The notes beneath the pieces were generated by a model. It did not search any database. It was not told where the DNA came from and saw only the letters and a list, made by a program, of their open reading frames with translations. From Ctenosaura bakeri (Eukaryota; Chordata; Lepidosauria; Squamata; Iguanidae): DNA of 64,000 nucleotides. The position numbers and the translations under genes are program-made. Shown piece after piece: positions 45,591-57,700 of this stretch (positions within the stretch are counted from its first letter, which is position 1; each line of letters starts with the position of its first letter). The stretch spans positions 620,001 to 684,000 of the forward strand of contig CAOLHI010000074.1 in the NCBI GenBank assembly GCA_948474755.1. Reading direction: 5' to 3'.

Positions 45591-48204
45591 AAACTATAAC
45601 TGTTAAGTCCCTGAAGCCAAGATGCCTGAAATTTGCAATGGGTTTTAAGAGGTCCACAGAGTGTGCAAGATTATTTGGTTTTCCTACTTTGGAAGGGAAT
45701 AGAACACTCTCTATTCCTCTAAAATCTATCCTTGGATTATGGATCTGAGCCATTAAATATAACTAGCTCAATCATCTACTTGTACTCACTGATGTGCAGT
45801 CAGTAGAACTTCCAGGGATATGTTACAATGGTGGGAAGTTTTAACTGCTCCTAGTGAATGGCTACACCTCAGAAAAAGGCAGGAGGCATACCTACAAATT
45901 TCACAGTCCATACCTTCACTTATACTAGATGGAAAACATGTGCCCAGTTTGACAGCTCCATAATCTTGCCTGAATTTGTTTGTATATTATAATATAAAGG
46001 CCATACTTTCTACCTTGAGTGAAGTTGAGTGGTTTGCTGGTGATTATCATTAAAGGTTTCACCTTGGTCTGGGATGAGCTAAAAAATAAGACCAAGCTTA
46101 TGAATTTAAGAGTTTAAACAGGGTGTTTACTACAGACATTGATAAAATCAATCTCATTTAAAGTTTGAATTTGGAGCAGAGGGGATTTCTTTTTCCTTTG
46201 AACTTGTTGTGTTCTCTTAAGCCAGAGATGGTCGTTTTTCTAAACAGCTTTTCTATAATTAGAGGCCATGCAAGGGAAGATCATTAAATATTTTATCAAC
46301 CATATGGTCACCAACTGAGAAATTCAGAAGTCTCATTTAAGATCCATCTGTGTCAGTAACAGTTTACTAACAATGTCAAAGACTCCATGTACTAAATCTG
46401 AGGCGACACAATGCCAAAGGTAGTTACTGGACAGATCTTCCTCTTTGATGACCCTAGCTGGACATATATAAACTGGGTTTAGTGTAGGAAACATAGATAT
46501 ATTCTGATCTGATTTATGTGAATGTTAAGTTTGGATTCTTATGGAAATGCATTGGTGCCAAATCTGGGAAGGCATTGATTGCTATTCCTTAAAACCTAGG
46601 TGTATGAAATCTGTATGATCATCTGCTACTTGTACCTCTTTTAAGACTAAGCCAAACCTGAGGAGTGTATTTTGTGAAAATTCTTGTCCTACGTAACACA
46701 CACATAGTAAAACAACTATCCCTACAAAATAAGGGCATTTGTGACATCACTGTGTAGCCATTGTATTCATGCAAAAAACATAATGCTTCCTACTCTCACT
46801 TATATTGAGTGTTATATCTACAAGTAGCCAGCTCTGACTGAATATGAAATTACATGTTGTTCTATTGTCTAGATGATAATGTGATCAGTAATTGGCTGAG
46901 ATAGCATGAGACCTATTTAAAAAAAGTCCTAAGACATGTGTGAATAAGCAACAAATGTGATATGGAACAGATAAGCAAAAGGAAATCACTCCTCCCCCCA
47001 TAAATTTTGAGGAAAAGATTAAGTGCAGACTTATTTCTTTAGCCATCTTGAATGGAAAATCTATGGAGAGGGATAATTAGGAAATTTCAAGATTCATTTC
47101 TTTATAATTTCTTTGAGAAATTCCTTTCAAAAACCTCTGGATTGTCAATCAATCACAGAAAGACTCTCAAAAAAGTGTTATCAAATTGTTCATGTTATGA
47201 ATAGTCTACATGTTACCTCTCCAACTACTTCACTGTGTTGAGTTTCCATCCTGCTGTTCCAATGTATTCAAATGGTAACTCATCCCACGACATAACATCC
47301 TCCATTCCCGACAGTAGATGCTATTGATGTAGTGGTGGGAAGAGCAGAATAGTGTAATTTTAACACACACACACACACACACACACACATGCTAACCCGT
47401 TGGTCCTGCTCTGGTTGAATTTCAGATAGACTACTGGCTCTGCAAATGCACCATTCCCAATGTGTAAAACCATACTTTTTCTTTCAGAAGACTCAGTTCT
47501 GCCTTAAAATTATGTTATATTATATTCCCCAAATAATGTTTTATATTTATTTGTCTCACGACTGTTGGCAAGCCCCACATTTTAACACAGTTGAGGCATA
47601 CTAGAAGATTGGGCAAAGGACTGGCCTTCTGTAGAAGGAATATAGAAACAAACCATTTGTTTATTTTGACTGTGTATCAATAATAAGGATTCTCTAGCTA
47701 TACCATTATAGAAGATGCAATGATAGCAGCAGATAGGGCCCAAATGAGGTGAGTGCAACGTCTGGCTCATATAGGCCTCCAATATGCAATTACTTAACTT
47801 GACTAAACAAAAAACAACAAAATGGTAGCAAAAACGTAAAAACAACAGGTTAAAAACAATAGTTTTTTTTAAAAAAAAAATTCTTCCATTTTTTAAAAAA
47901 TATTCTTCAGATAACAAAAGCCCAAGAAACATGAAAAAGCACATGAAAGAACAAGAGTAAATATCAGTCAAGTCTCTGTAGACAGAGGTTCCACTGAGTT
48001 CTATGTAACAGAGAGAGCCCTCTTCTTGTTGCCACCCCCATTGTACCCAGTGGAAGCTCTCTGAAGGCAATTTCAGACACAGACAACTTGGTATGAAAGT
48101 ACACTTTCTTTCATGTCCCTGGGTTTCAAGCAATGTTGGACTTTAAAGGTAAACACTGATTTGTGTTTACAAGTGAATGAGAAGCCACTGGAACTCTTTG
48201 AGCA
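45591..48204. other. No recognised gene; CA microsatellite
   Basis: AT-rich sequence. A (CA)n run lies at 47363-47389. The 183-codon minus-strand frame 48133-47582 is the longest here, but its sequence is low in conserved-looking motifs, includes a T-rich tract coding FFFLKK-type residues, and has no recognisable domain. Confidence 0.4.
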
Positions 48205-49558
48205 TGTTACCCCAAAGCATGAGTGACTCAGGCATCCACCCACAATGCCAGTGCCCCCATGAAATAGTGGGGAATATTAGCTCAAGGAGGAGGCCTGGGG
48301 GTTGTAACCTTTTGAGATCATTTACATCTATGCCTACCGATACTAGTGCAATGAGGAACTAACTGGAGATCCAAAAATAAGCTTATTTGTTTCATTGGGA
48401 GAACTGCAATCACACAAGATCCAAGCAATCATGAAATCACACAAGGCTAACTGAAGAAAAATGGAGGAAAATTTAGATAGCAAGATTTTCAGGGCAAAGT
48501 GGATATTTACCAATCCATAGAGAAGCAGAGAGTGATGTGGCTTAGGCTCTTTTTGCACCTTACCTGGTGCCACTGGCATCACGCAGGGATTGCACAAAAA
48601 GCCACATCCAGGAGGCACTTGTGTCCCCTCTGCTTCCCCTTCACAACAGTTCTGTGCTGGCTGGAAGGAAGCGTGAGCACTCCACCCCTCCCTTCCACAG
48701 TACAGCCAGGTACTTTCCCAGGCTGCGCTGGGGGAGGAAGCATGATGGCTATGTGTTCAGAGCCTCCGCATGCAAGGTAAGTGTGTGGGGGGCATGGGAG
48801 CGATGCACAATTGTGCAATAATTTAATGTGCAATCACCCCCTAATGGCGTCGGGAGCATCACGCAATTGTGAGGACATCATGTGGAATGGTCCTTGCAAT
48901 CGTGCGATGCTCCTGAGGCCATTTTGCAACAGGACTGGCATGCAAAAAGAGCCTTAGACTAGAAGTTCAAGAACAGTACACAAATGGGAATCAGAGTGGC
49001 AGAGTGACAACCAGCAAACAGTGTAGTGTGAGTCGGCTAGCCAAAAACTGAGGTTTAAATATTCTTTTTCTACCTGAGGGTGAAGGTGCTAGTGGCTCTC
49101 TGGCAGAGTAAACAATGGAGTTCACAGAGTGGACAGTGGGGTCTGAAATGAGCTAATGATCTTAGTGTTAGGTGACAAAAGTTTAATGGTAGCCTTAATA
49201 GCTCCATAATTATTGGACAGGAGTTGGGGGGACAAAAAGGGAAGATTGTCTTAGTTCTTCATCATCTGACCAACAATCAGCTGTCCTGTGGGAACATTGC
49301 ATTGTGCCTAAAAACTGAGTCATTGAAGGCTAACTGTAAGCTCATTATCGCTGGAGTTTCCTGGTGATTTCCAGACTATGCCCTGGCTATGGCCCAAAGT
49401 CTTTCCTGACCTAGTTTTGCATGCACATGTTCAGTCAGCTTTTCTCTTAGCCAGCATGATCATGCAGCCATAGCCATGTATAATTTATATTTATGCCAAT
49501 TAATATATATTTGTCAATTAAACCATATCAAAGTGTGGTCGTGTACAAACTATTAACA
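48205..49558 (-). mobile_element. Solo LTR, family 2 (copy E) carrying a MITE
   Basis: On the plus strand it runs TGTTACCCCAAAGC to ACTATTAACA, with exact AGCA duplications (48201-48204 and 49559-49562). In element sense the U3 end (ATATGGTTTAATTG, then AATTGGCAT) matches copy F, and a TATA-like ATATTTAAACC precedes the MITE by roughly 110 bp. Full length, 1354 bp with its 409-bp MITE. Confidence 0.9.
48545..48953. mobile_element. Harbinger-like MITE in LTR E
   Basis: Ends GGCTCTTTTTGCACC and GCATGCAAAAAGAGCC, with perfect TTA duplications (48542-48544 and 48954-48956). The interior matches the MITE at 10313-10733 in the same plus-strand orientation (TTTCCCAGGCTGCGCTGGG, GCCTCCGCA). Subterminal arms GGGAGCATCACGCAATTG and CAATCGTGCGATGCTCC can pair. 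Confidence 0.85.
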
Positions 49559-49562
49559 AGCA

Positions 49563-51995
49563 CTGATGAGATAATTATATCAGGCACTGGTTAGCATTCT
49601 AGCCTCACTAACCACAGTTTCTGGGATATCTTCAAGGCCAGCTCCATATAAAATATATTGCAGTGGCCCAGCAGGGACGTTTCCGGAGCGTAGAAAGTCC
49701 TGGCTCTATTAGTGTTGCTATTATTGTTTAGGAGCTATCATAGTTTATAAACTAGCTGGTGAAAAGTGCACTAATTTGATTTGGGGCTCCAACAGCAAAG
49801 CTCAGTCCATAAATGCCCACCCCTCAATTAATACTAAAAGATGAATAACAGCCTTTGAGAAATTCAGCTGAAAGCTACATGTGGATGTACCATGATCACT
49901 GCTCAATTAACTCTTTCTCAGCCCCTATTTTTTTTTCTGGTTCACTCACTCCTAATAATAATGTGTACGCAGAACAGAAGCTTCAAGACAAGCCGGTAAC
50001 ATACATTAGAACCGGACATCATCCCCAAGTATTGTGGCAAGTAATCTGCCTGTGTGATGTGGAACTGTGAAAGGATAATGTTTATCATTCTATGCCTGCA
50101 ATTACACACCTTCCCTATTATAAGAGCTCCCAAGAGGGATCTTGAATTGAAGGCAGGGATGGGTGGGGAAATAAAGTAGTGAGTATTACTGTGGGATAAT
50201 CACCCTCTTGGGTATAGGATGCACAAGTGCATCTTAAGCCTTGTAACACCACAAAGGTATTATAATCTGCTGTCATTTTGAAGTTTTTAATTAAAAGTAA
50301 GACACCACAGAAACATCTGTGAGGAAATATATGGCAACTAGAGAGATGTCCAAAAAAGCATAGGAATGTGTATGAAAACAATGAGAAATAGGCAGACGTC
50401 TGCATGAAGTGGAATGTGTGTGATAGAGAGGAGAGAGAGATTGACCGAAACCTTGAGAAATGTATAGAATTCAGACTGGGCCCTCCACATACCAAGCATA
50501 CCTATTTATTGTTGGTTAAGGCCCAGCATACCTGCTTATGATCTTGAGATCTCCTACAGTGGAAAAGTTGTGCTTTGGAGTTATGGCATCCAATCCCCCA
50601 AGCTAAGCAGTGGGGTCACCATATTTAGTGTTTTATTTGTGTTAGGTTAACTGAGAACAGTAAAATATTGAAATTTAATTTTCTTTTTTAAAACTATTAA
50701 TCTACATTCACCTGAGAGGATTGGGAAGGATGAACACACTTGTTTTATTTTTGTGACACATTATACTAGTCTAGATTATGGTAAGTAGGCTGATAGAAGA
50801 TAAATGCTTCGTATCATCTGTGAAGGCCAGCCTTCTTTCTAAGAAATTTTAACCCAACTTGTTTTTCCTAGTCCAACACTGATAACCACTGACAATAGCA
50901 TTTCTGAAGAATAATTCTGATGGTTATTGTCAACTCGGCATGCTATCCTCCTTAAAGTCCTGTCATTGCTTTATATTCATTATCCTTCTCCAGTTGTACA
51001 GATGTTAGGCATAGAACTATTATCAATCTCTTCCCATTTATTGTGTGACAAGTCATATCCCCACTTCCCTACCTCAACCAAAGCCCCCAATTGAGTCTGC
51101 CAGCTCTCAGTAAGGTCTCACAAGTGCTGGAGGACATAGACCTACTGCCCATTCATCTGCTAAGGAAAGGCATTTCAAGCTACTTTCATCAGGATGCTTC
51201 TTGTTAAAAGGCAGGAAGTGATATAGCAGTGGGGACCTACAGAGCAGGATTGGAAGAAAGCTCTGAAAGAGGTGTCAACAAGAAGGAACATTCAAGATTG
51301 TGCATGTGTGTGTATGTGCCTTCAAGTTACAGGTCAATTTATGGCAAGCTTACTTCATTTTTTCCACTCTGTGTTTGTTTCTAGCAATAAAGAAGCTGAC
51401 ATCTAAACTCTGTGGCAAATACTGTCTCTCAGATTATCCCTTCCCTGCACATCTAGACCACAGTGGAATTGAGTGGGAGGGAAAAGTCAAATCTCATATG
51501 GGTGCCTGTGAATCAATCTCCATCATAAGGATAAATAGTCGTTTCTGGGAAATTTTTCATGCTGGGGAGAGTGATAGCTCCTTCTCCAAAGCCTCATGAT
51601 GATAAATACCTATAATTGCTATTTGTTTAAAAAAACAAAACCTGGGATATCTGACAATGGAGTTCCCTCCATGTTCACATCTATTTGTGTACTCATTGAA
51701 GCAATGGGCCTATGTCCAGAGTGGAATGCTGATGTGAGGACATGGTACTCACTCTCAGTTGGCTTTACTTGCTCTCAAGGTCAAACTAGATGTTAAGGGG
51801 AGTGTGGGCGTCCCCACCATTAACACATTTTCCCTCCAACAATGGATTTGTCCTGGAGATACATAGTTAAGCTTTAGACAACTAGATATGGCCCTTATGT
51901 ACGTTCCCCTGACCACTCATGAAACAAAGGTTAAATGCAAGATGTATAGTTGAGGAGAACCACATGTCATGATAAACAGTCATCTGTCATCATTA
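49563..51995. other. Mostly unique sequence, no gene recognised
   Basis: Low in named repeats. A candidate conserved element at 49850-50120 is listed separately. A TGTGTATGTGCCTTCAAG motif at about 51307-51324 is a trace of a SINE tail in reverse. No exon recognised. Confidence 0.4.
49850..50120. promoter_or_regulatory. Candidate conserved non-coding element
   Basis: Repeat-free, balanced sequence with CTCAATTAAC, CTAATAATAATG, ATTAGAACCGG and GGATAATG motifs. CpG sites survive (TACGCAG, AACCGGAC), which is uncommon in neutral vertebrate DNA. Conservation is inferred from texture only. Confidence 0.4.
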
Positions 51996-52180
51996 GTGGA
52001 CTTAGCATTGGACCACAATGCTGTGGACCAGGGTTTGATTCCCTGCTTGGCCATGGAAATGCACTGGATGACCTTGGGCACATCACACACTCTCAGTCCC
52101 AGAAAACCCCAAGATACATTCACCTTAGGGTCACCACAATTCAGAAATGAATTGAAGGCACATAACAACAACAACATAAA
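51996..52180 (+). mobile_element. SINE, Sauria-type, with (AAC)n tail
   Basis: Contains GACCAGGGTTTGATTCCCTG (B-box region), CTTGGCCATGGAAATGCACT, GATGACCTTGGGCACATCAC, CCTTAGGGTCACCACAATTC and TTGAAGGCACATAACAACAA. The tail and head order match the copy at 2646-2862. Confidence 0.85.
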
Positions 52181-53629
52181 CATAAAGAGGGAGTGTAAAG
52201 CCAAATATAATTAATTGTGTAACATCATAATAAAATCATATTTACTATTTAATCTTTAATGGACTAGGATTATATGATGCAGGAGAAATCCTAGAAGAAT
52301 GGTACATACACCGAGAAGACAGGAACAGATGGCTGCAGATAAGTGAGGGAACAAAGTCTAAATAAATTTAGTCGGTTTGGGGGTGGGGGACATTTCAAGG
52401 TGGCCTTAGAGAAAAGTTTTCCACCCCAGGCATAAAATGGTAAAGTTCTATTTGAAAATACTTAGCTTTCAACTATCATACACAAGTCTTGGCTAGCTAA
52501 GAGGGGTTTTTTTGGAACTTCTTCCTTTTGATTTTTTTTTAAAAACTAAACTCTACCAAATCTGAGCTGCTAGAAAACTTGTTCTCAGGTCCTGCAAAGA
52601 GAGCTTGCAAGCAATCCCAGACAACTGCTGGCAAGAACTATCACCATCTCTTCAAAGAGAATGGAATGACAATTAGATCTATAGACTGAGGTATCTATCT
52701 ATCTATCTATCTATCTATCTGTATGAATGAGTGCCTGAGTGCAGCTTTTAAAATATCTAATCAGCTTTTCTTGGCTTTACATTAATTATGCACTAGAATG
52801 AACAGAGAACAGATACTGATCTGAAATGTTTCAGGTAGAATTTAAAACTCCGATTTCTGGATATTCAAAGCTGGCAGGAGTATATACATTCATTTGATAA
52901 GATATCTGCACCATAATATCTACAATAAAAACTTGTTAAATTCTTTTTTGGAGGGTAGCATTAAATGTGTGCAAACTCCATCTCTCATGACCCAGTTTCC
53001 ATTTGAACAGGAACCAGGATGCAATTCACCTCTGGGTTCAGAACCCACAGAGACCCAGTACAAGCTCTGAGGTTCTTGTAATGGCCACACCATCTTTCTA
53101 CACTGGTGGCATCCGTCAACATCATAACTATTGTCTACTAGTAAAATAGATATGAGATATAAATGTGTAAATGACTGTATCTCTTGGGGAAACATAAAAC
53201 AGATGAAATATTGAGTATAAGTAGGATACTAAATAATAGAACTTCACCTGTCTCAAGAAGGATTTCTGGTCATCGGAGTACAAGTGAGCCCTAAGGTGGT
53301 ATTTTTAAATTTTATCTTTTTTTACTAATCAAATATTAACCTGACTTAAGCTCTCTTTTAAAGGTTACATTTGCATTTACAAAGATCCTCCAAACTATTT
53401 AACCACAATGAATTTTAACAAGGCAGCTTCCTGTCCTAGCTGCCTACCTATTTTTAAATTTTATGAGGCTGAGGCTCTTCTGGCAGAGTTTTGTAGCTCT
53501 TCAGATGAAAGTCTGGATGCCTACACACTTTAAAAGAAGACTGGAGGAAGAAGAAATGGGGGAGAGAGAGCAATAGAAGAAAGGAAAATAATCAATTTGG
53601 TATCAAATTTATTCCAAAGCTGAAAAGTG
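52181..53629. other. No recognised gene; CTAT microsatellite
   Basis: AT-rich sequence. (CTAT)n lies at 52692-52720. Nothing else recognised. Confidence 0.4.
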
Positions 53630-54080
53630 CATTTTTTTTTCTTATTGTGAAGGAAGACATGCAGGGAGGTCAAAGGTCAAGCAAAGAGGAGACGGTATTG
53701 TGTAGGAACTGTCACGCATCACCACTTATTTTGACATGCACAGGGCCGTTTGTTGTCTGTCGAACATGCAAATTAAGTGCCTGCTGTCATAGCTAGCCGA
53801 TATCTGAAAGTGGAAAATGAGACCACCTGTAACCAGTGAATGGAGTGATGGACAAGCATTCAGTGCTCGTCATTTCCAACGCCATTCACACCACCTCCGA
53901 ATTGCATATGACATGTAAAAATCTTTTCTTAATATTCACAACCGGGAAGTTTGGGGAATTATGGAGGCTTCAACTGCTGCATCTAATGGGTTCTCCAAGC
54001 AGACAGCTGTGACTGCGAGCTGGCTTGATAATTAGGTGTCCAGGAAGATTTTATGCTATGAATCAGTTAAAAGGGAGAAA
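53630..54080. promoter_or_regulatory. Strong candidate enhancer / conserved non-coding element
   Basis: Repeat-free block with a dense set of recognisable binding motifs: a perfect DR1 nuclear-receptor pair AGGTCAAAGGTCA (53667-53679), the POU octamer ATGCAAAT (53766-53773), an E-box CACCTG (53824-53829), and a homeodomain-like TGATAATTAG (54026-54035). CpG sites are retained (TCACGCATC, GTCGAACATG, CTCGTCATTTCC, AACGCC, CTCCGAATTG, AACCGGG). There is no open frame of note. Motifs are seen; enhancer function and conservation are inference. Confidence 0.55.
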
Positions 54081-56127
54081 AGAAAAAGAAAATAATGGCA
54101 AGCAAAACTCACCAGAATGGAAATAATATTAACCCTAGAAATATCTGCTCAAATGCTCATCTTTCCAACAAAAAAAGAAGGTATTTTTAAAAACTCAATT
54201 AATAATAAGTTGCATTCCACTGCACTGTAAATCTGTAATAAACATGTCATTCCCTGTAAATGTACTATTGTAAAGTTCATTGTAATTGATTCCTCACGGA
54301 AAACTGGGAATCATATATGGAATTGATAATTTTTAAAAAAGAAGAGTCTTGGAATGTTCAGGGCATCCCCTATAACTCTGGGTGAAGAGATTATGGGATT
54401 TTAAAATGGAGATTTCCTTTTTTCCCTCTATCCTAATGCAACAGCTGAAGCATAAGAAAGGTAACTCCAAATGTAAATTTACAGCAGGCTGCTTATCATT
54501 GTAATATAGGAGTTCCATAAGCTATAAAGATGGTTACTCACAATATTATCGTCCTATTTTAGATTCTGAATTTTGGTAAGGAATGTTAAGGAGATTTTAG
54601 TGGGAAGGGGATAAATTCACAGCAGGCTCCAAAGAACTGTTCTTCGATGTCCTCATAATTAAATTGCCAGGAAAACTGCAATGTATTTTAAAAATATTTA
54701 TTCCTGATCATTTTGATATGGTTATATTAATGGGAGATGTAGAGTTTCCTAGAGACAGGTGACCTGTGCCCTTAAAGCAGTTAGAACTGGCAGCATAAGC
54801 AAGTAACATGTTGCCTTCTGCTTCCTTGTTTTAAGTGCCTCCTGGAGTGATGACAATGAGCAGAAAGATTTAGTAAGCTTGTGTGCAAACAAAGGAGTGG
54901 GCATACCCACACTGCAAAATACGGTCCTTTAATTGGAATTTATTTATTAGTGTTTGCAAATGCAAGGGATCCTTCCATTCTGTCAACAGAAATCCTAACA
55001 TTCCAGTGTGTTGTTTTGTTCTGCAAAATGAAAGGCATTTTCCTAGTTGGATGAATTCAACCTGGAGCACGAGAGCACATAAGATACACACATGCACAGT
55101 ACAGGCAGCATTCAGATTGATTATTCAGCTCACCAAAGATGAATCACAACTCAACAATGGAGTATTATTTATGAAGGCTTCCAGGCAAAGTTAGAGAGGG
55201 TTTGTCACGAGAGCTTAGATCTCAGCTAAACAAGCACAGTACTGCTATTCCTGACCCCTGTGGTGTGAAGCTCACACTTTAGAAATGATCAAATATACTG
55301 AGAGAATATTAGCTGAATACTTCTAAACCTAGCCTAGCTGCTTAATACTTCTTTGAACTGTGCCCCTTTCCATTTGTGCATAACACCCTGTTTTTATACA
55401 ACATTTCCAGGAGGTTGTTCGCAAGTCAGGCCAATCTGATAGGCAGGAAATGCAAATTATGCTTCTAAAAACTGTCTCTATCCAGCTCAGTGTCTAGAGG
55501 TCATTAGGGATGCTATTTTAGCATTTTCAGCTGTGACTGACTATAATTATGTCCCTTAAATGCTCAACCCTGAACCTAGCCAGCTCTCAGCCATCATTTT
55601 GGCCACTGAGAAGAGCCTTGGCATTTTAATCAAGTTGACCAGGATTACAGCAATCAAATGTGAGGAGTTTATTCAATATGAACACAGAATCAGACCAAAA
55701 TTGGATTTATATGTCCAGTGTAACAGAAAAATGGAAATACTTTGCTCTTTCCTAAAATCTTACATGTACGCCACCAATGACATGGCAAGACAAGATCAAA
55801 ATGGCAATATAAGAGGAGGTTACATATAGCTCACTCCACATCTTCAATAAATGGACAGGAAGGGTTTTAGACCTCTGCCACTATTGTCACTTCATATTGC
55901 CACCATGGTTCCCCAGTGAATGCTTGTTAAGATGTCAGTTGGAAGGAATCCTCCATGTGCGCAAATGTAGGCAGAGAGTTTGTATACACAAGATGAGGGG
56001 CCTTGATTGGCTCTTCTCGTGTCCATGGGGCCTTTGCATATATGCACAGAGAACTTTGTCCATGCTCTGAAAGATTTATATGGTATACAACAGCACATAG
56101 GACAACAATGTAATGGATCCAGACTAA
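54081..56127. other. Mostly unique sequence, no gene recognised
   Basis: Few repeats. Short segments such as 54180-54300 and 55430-55470 (with ATGCAAAT at 55450-55457) look conserved in texture. The frames 54883-55194 and 55560-55829 (plus) have no recognisable domain and are not called. Confidence 0.4.
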
Positions 56128-56330
56128 GATCATTTCTGCCCTTCACTGTTATAGTGCTATTATTCCACTTTCAACATTCCGTGGAATTCTGGTCTTTGTA
56201 GTTTACTGAGGGTCAAAGAGCTCTCTGGCTGAGAAATCTAAATTCTTCTCCCTAAACTGCAAACCCCAGGATTCCATATGATATTGAAAGTGGAATAATA
56301 ACACTATAACAGTGTAGTGCAGGAATGGCC
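56128..56330. mobile_element. Palindromic MITE (copy N)
   Basis: 203 bp; GATCATTTCTGCCCTTCACT at the left mirrors AGTGTAGTGCAGGAATGGCC at the right, flanked by TAA and TTA. Same family as copies L, M and P. Confidence 0.85.
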
Positions 56331-57099
56331 TTAGTCACACCTAAAATCCTTCCATATAGTGTCATGTTGCCAAACTATCAAATGTGATTTGTTTTCTCTT
56401 GTGCAGAAGTTTTGTACACCCAGAGCAGCTAATTCACAAATCGGACTCACTTCTGCTAAGCTTGGTCAACCATTTCTATGCACATTTAATAACAATAACA
56501 AGATGGGTGATGTTGAATTGTCCAGATCTATAAACAAGCCCCCACCTATTTTGATTTGGCTCTCCCTACTTTGTCTTTGGCCCTTCTTTTGTGTCCTTGG
56601 CCCCATGGACTGCTGGAAAGAAGCTTCCCAGACCCTTGCCAAACTAGAATTCAACCCCTGGGCTGAAAAGTTACCCTACCATGGTTCTAAGAAATGAAAA
56701 CAAATCTTGGATAGGTGTTGGCAGGCTTGAAGTGGAGCCCAGCTAGATTTTGTGAGGATGAGGTGGTACCCGATGAGTTTCTGATAAATGTTAAAGAGCA
56801 ACCTAGTTTGCCAGGTACCAGAGGCTATTGAATCATCATGTGGAATCAATATTTTAAAATTCTACTTTAAAATATCTAGTTTATTTAACAATGATTGTAG
56901 CAGCCTGGTCTGAACCTGGTGAAGAAATACCAAGTAGTCAGGTAAAATACATGGTGATCTGCACTGCTAATTTTAGATTGACCATTTAGCATAAATAGGA
57001 CAAACCTATTTAGAACTTTGCATAGTATTAAAATTAACTTGCAGAAACAGCATGCATAAAATCATTTTCAATAGCAAATAACGCATGTAAGAAGAAACA
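56331..57099. other. No recognised gene
   Basis: The 112-codon frame 56359-56697 (plus) is the only sizeable one. It has a hydrophobic run (ILIWLSLLCLWPFFCVL) but no conserved domain, no splice context that I can support and no homologue I recognise. Left as uncalled. Confidence 0.4.
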
Positions 57100-57700
57100 A
57101 ATATACAGAGCTCTGATGAGCTGTTTACCTTCTCTCATAGTCTGGCTCAGTTTTTTTCCACATCAATTTTTATTTGCAACTTTAGAATAGATCAATTATT
57201 TCCAGATTATTTTTATTGTGCTATTTCCAAAGTGACTCTCTTGAAATCATCCAGAGATTTGTAAAGTATGTATGAAAGAAAGCCAGACATGAAACAGTGG
57301 GAATACTTCTTGTTTGCCAAAATATGCTGTCAAAGCAGGTTAACTGAACTAAATAGTAGCAACCAAAGGCAGGTAATGTATGTGTGCTGATGAAGTCTTC
57401 AAAATAGCAGTATTATGATGGCAGCTCAAAAGTCGTTTTTCTTTTCTTTTCTTTTTAAGAGAGGAAGATTATTGTATTTTAATACTCAATGAAGCTGTAA
57501 CAGCTGCACCAATTACCCATCATTAGTCAAGGTCAAACACTGAAAATGGAAGACATTCCCTAGTTTGTCAAGTCAACAAAGGGAATGGTTCAAGCTCCAC
57601 TCAGTTGGTGATGAGCGTTAACTAAATGCATTGAATTGGGGCATACACATGCATGCCCTTTGTCTGCATAATAGAAATGGGTAACTGTCTGGACAACTCA
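57100..57700. promoter_or_regulatory. Candidate conserved non-coding element
   Basis: Repeat-poor sequence with runs of varied composition, including CAATTACCCATCATTAG (57510-57526), GTCAAGGTCAAAC and GCGTTAACTAAATGCATTG. Only a short pyrimidine tract (57437-57456) is simple. Inference from texture; no alignment available. Confidence 0.4.

Noticed and set aside
47582..48133. 183-codon minus-strand frame as a membrane protein
   Set aside because: Hydrophobic and Phe-rich segments come from T-rich and A-rich tracts. No domain, no homologue recognised, no supporting splice or promoter context.
42792..48204. LTRs D and E as the two ends of one full retroelement
   Set aside because: They are in the same orientation, but each has its own target duplication (CCAA and AGCA), their sequences and MITEs differ strongly, and nothing between them looks like gag or pol.
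56359..56697. 112-codon frame with a hydrophobic segment
   Set aside because: No conserved motif. One hydrophobic run alone does not support a gene.
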